Assembly (NCBI GenBank): GCA_022447495.1
Contig: JAKVBH010000003.1
Span: forward strand, 63,207-107,829
Length of the DNA: 44,623 nucleotides
Reading direction: 5' to 3'
Source of the DNA: Marinovum sp.
GTDB lineage: Bacteria > Pseudomonadota > Alphaproteobacteria > Rhodobacterales > Rhodobacteraceae
Under the pieces are notes generated by a model. That model worked only from the letters and a program-made list of their open reading frames with translations, was not told the DNA's origin and searched no databases. Numbering within the stretch: position 1 is the stretch's first letter; each line of letters begins with the position of its first letter. Shown piece after piece: positions 42,889 through 44,623 of this stretch. Position numbers and translations under genes: made by a program.

Positions 42889-43650
42889 ATGTCAATCAAA
42901 GACTTTCGCGTCAAAATTCTATCGGGAGCGCCCATTGCCGGCACCTTTGTTAAAACACCCGCGTACCAAGTGATCGAAGTCCTGGCGCAGTCCGATCTGG
43001 ATTGCGTTTGTCTGGATGCAGAACACGCCCCCTTTGATCGTGCCTCACTGGATGCCTGCTTAGCTGTGGCGCGTGCGTTGGATTTTCCGGTGTTGATCCG
43101 ACCTGGGGATGCTTCTCCTCGCGAGGTCCTTCAGGCGTTGGACTATGGTGCCGCGGGGATCATCGCGCCCCATATCGACACAGTTGAGAAAGCCCGTGAT
43201 CTGGCGCGTTCGGCGCGTTTTGGTCTGCACGGGCGCGGTTATGCGGGCTCCACACGCTGGGCGGATTACGCCACACGCGGGATGCCCGATCTTTTGGACG
43301 CAAGTGCAGAAACGATCGTGCTGGCTCAGATCGAAGAACCTGCCGGAGTCGATGCCGCCCATGAAATCGCCGCGGTTGATGGTATCGATGGCCTTTTCCT
43401 AGGGCCCGCAGATCTCTCTGTGGGATACGGCCACAGAGATCAGGCCTCCGACGATTTGGCCCGCGCTTTTGCGTCCGTGGGAGAGGCCTGCCGCGCGGCC
43501 GGCGCGCATTACATGACGTTTGTCGCAAACGGCGCTCAAGCTAAAGAGCGCGCAAAGGATTATGGGGTTACAGGGTTCATGATCGCTTCAGAGCATGGCT
43601 GGATGCGTGCCGGTGCCACTGCCGACGCAAAGCTGGTGCACGAAATCTAG
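42889..43650 (+). CDS. HpcH/HpaI-family aldolase
   Basis: This 253-residue class II (metal-dependent) aldolase cleaves or forms 4-hydroxy-2-oxoacids. Conserved parts are CLDAEHAPFDR (catalytic His), LIRPGDASPREVLQALDYGAAGIIAPHIDT (with Arg), and AQIEEPAGVDAAHEIAAVDGIDGLFLGPADLSVGYG (metal-binding Glu and Asp). Its metal and substrate preference cannot be read from sequence. GGAGGG precedes ATG 42889, whose product MSIKDFRVKI is family-like. It converges with the hydrolase gene 2 nt downstream. Confidence 0.92.
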   Translation: MSIKDFRVKILSGAPIAGTFVKTPAYQVIEVLAQSDLDCVCLDAEHAPFDRASLDACLAVARALDFPVLIRPGDASPREVLQALDYGAAGIIAPHIDTVEKARDLARSARFGLHGRGYAGSTRWADYATRGMPDLLDASAETIVLAQIEEPAGVDAAHEIAAVDGIDGLFLGPADLSVGYGHRDQASDDLARAFASVGEACRAAGAHYMTFVANGAQAKERAKDYGVTGFMIASEHGWMRAGATADAKLVHEI

Positions 43651-43652
43651 GA

Positions 43653-44615
43653 CTATGAGGTCAGCTTTTGTGCGTTTGGCTCAGCTGGCTGAAAGTGATC
43701 GGCCAGTTGCTCAAAGATAAGAGCGCGCACAGCAGGCCGCTCCATAAGCACTTCATGCTCTGCATTTTCGATCATCTGCAAGGTGCCATTGGGCCATGCG
43801 GCCATGCGATCTAGGATGCGTCTGGGGTGCACAATGCGTTCCTGGCGTCCCAGGAACGTCAGGCACGACAGATCCGGCGAGGGCATCCGGGCGAGGGTAT
43901 TGCATTCCACCAAAGCTTCACGCAGCCAGTGGATGCTGGGTCCGCCAAGTTGCAGGTCTGGCCGTTCGGTCACCTGATCCTTCATGAAGGTAAACATTGT
44001 GGGATCGGTGGTGAGGGTGTTGTCCTCATAAGGCGCGCTGGCCACGTAGCTCTCCGGCCCAGTGGAGGGAGCGTAGAGATGGGCCAGGCCCAATTGCTGA
44101 GATGTCCATCCCACAACCCAAGCCGTGGGGCGTAGAACGGGGTGCAGGCCAATGCCCCACATGGGCGCTGTGAACGCCACGGCATCCACAGGAAGCCCCT
44201 TGTAAAGCGCGCGCAGCCCAATGCAGCCACCCATGGAATGGGCCAACATGTAATACGGCTCTGGCATACCCAGTGAGCGGACGTGTTCCAAATAGGCGCG
44301 GACATCGCGTTGGTAGTCATCGAAGTCGCCGACATGACCGGCGCGGGGATCATTGTGGAGACGGTCCGCAATACCTTGGCCACGCCAATCAATGGCGGCT
44401 GCGGCGAGGTTGAGCCCATGGCACGCCTGCGCCGTGGGTCCGTACTTTTCAACGTATTCCGTTCGACCAGGAAAGATCAGAACGCTTCCGCGGGCACCCT
44501 CAAGCGGCCAATGACCCACGCGCACACGCACGCCGTCATCCACCTCGATCCAATGGCAGGCGCCGCCTTTGGGCGCCTGAGCCATGTTTTCGAAATAGGG
44601 CGCCGTGTCCGCCAT
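43653..44615 (-). CDS. Alpha/beta hydrolase, lysophospholipase/monoacylglycerol-lipase-like
   Basis: This 320-residue hydrolase of the Hydrolase_4 type has the oxyanion loop LIFPGRTEYVEKYG, nucleophile Ser127 in AHSMGG, GQEERIV-type acid loop (LGRQERIVHP) and the catalytic His in NAEHEVLME. The first residues carry no signal peptide, so it is cytosolic or membrane-associated. DWRGQGIADRL fits the pattern of lysophospholipase L2-like proteins. The start at 44615 is close to the window end and leaves the upstream region unseen. Confidence 0.92.
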   Translation of the reverse strand: MADTAPYFENMAQAPKGGACHWIEVDDGVRVRVGHWPLEGARGSVLIFPGRTEYVEKYGPTAQACHGLNLAAAAIDWRGQGIADRLHNDPRAGHVGDFDDYQRDVRAYLEHVRSLGMPEPYYMLAHSMGGCIGLRALYKGLPVDAVAFTAPMWGIGLHPVLRPTAWVVGWTSQQLGLAHLYAPSTGPESYVASAPYEDNTLTTDPTMFTFMKDQVTERPDLQLGGPSIHWLREALVECNTLARMPSPDLSCLTFLGRQERIVHPRRILDRMAAWPNGTLQMIENAEHEVLMERPAVRALIFEQLADHFQPAEPNAQKLTS

Positions 44616-44623
44616 TAGCCCAG

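Overview
The window is a chromosomal segment of an alphaproteobacterium, most likely a member of the Rhodobacterales (Roseobacter group). This rests on gene content and order rather than on a marker gene. The run clpP - clpX - RidA-like - NDUFA12-like complex I subunit - mlaD - DUF2155 - aat - accC - accB is typical of that order, as are the HAAT-type ABC transporters with Tat-exported binding proteins, the DUF2312 protein and the orphan FliM/FliN-like protein. No rRNA, tRNA, CRISPR array, insertion sequence or prophage was seen.

Layout. (1) 1-1859: the 3' end of a urea ABC transporter operon (urtC partial, urtD, urtE). (2) 1984-6151: a capsule glycosyltransferase (kpsS-like), riboflavin synthase (ribE), then a decaying pair, a LysE-type exporter with two frameshifts and a stop, and an M81/MlrC metallopeptidase with a single G missing from a G-run. 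(3) 6477-8547, minus strand: an ArsR regulator with a palindromic operator, an SRPBCC protein with a frameshifted C-terminus, and a photolyase-like flavoprotein whose domains look circularly permuted. (4) 8699-12919: protein quality control (clpP, clpX), a small membrane protein broken by a 7-bp tandem duplication, RidA, NDUFA12-like, mlaD and DUF2155. (5) 12883-16161, minus: aat, accC, accB and a disordered hypothetical protein. (6) 16281-21567, minus: a complete five-gene branched-chain-amino-acid-type ABC transporter with stable stem-loops between genes.

(7) 21790-27766, plus: divergent from that transporter, a gene set with tight overlaps between the response regulator, a two-helix membrane protein and a sodium:solute symporter/histidine kinase fusion, preceded by an XRE/ScfR-like regulator and followed by an orphan FliM/FliN-like protein with a DLP-rich tail. 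This is the most system-like part of the window: a transporter-type sensor and its single-domain response regulator lie next to a nutrient ABC transporter. (8) 27819-34817: a TIGR01244-type phosphatase/sulfurtransferase, an enoyl-CoA hydratase fused to a degenerate 3-hydroxyacyl-CoA dehydrogenase, small membrane proteins, DUF2312, a HemJ/CopD-like protein, purD, xseA and a VOC protein. (9) 34850-38607: an M15-like protein, two tandem paralogues that fuse LysM to a periplasmic solute-binding domain and end in a strong terminator, and an alpha/beta-hydrolase-fold protein that has lost its nucleophile. (10) 38627-44615: an MFS-like transporter, a flavoprotein that probably starts at ATT inside the mscS-family gene, that MscS channel, an HNH protein whose start lies in a 19-bp tandem duplication, an HpcH/HpaI aldolase and a lysophospholipase-like hydrolase.

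Recurring themes are small indels that disable or remodel genes (five loci), pseudoenzyme-like domains that keep the fold but lose catalytic residues (two loci), and short GC-rich intergenic hairpins. No computation or database search was run. Family names come from recognising motifs in the translations.
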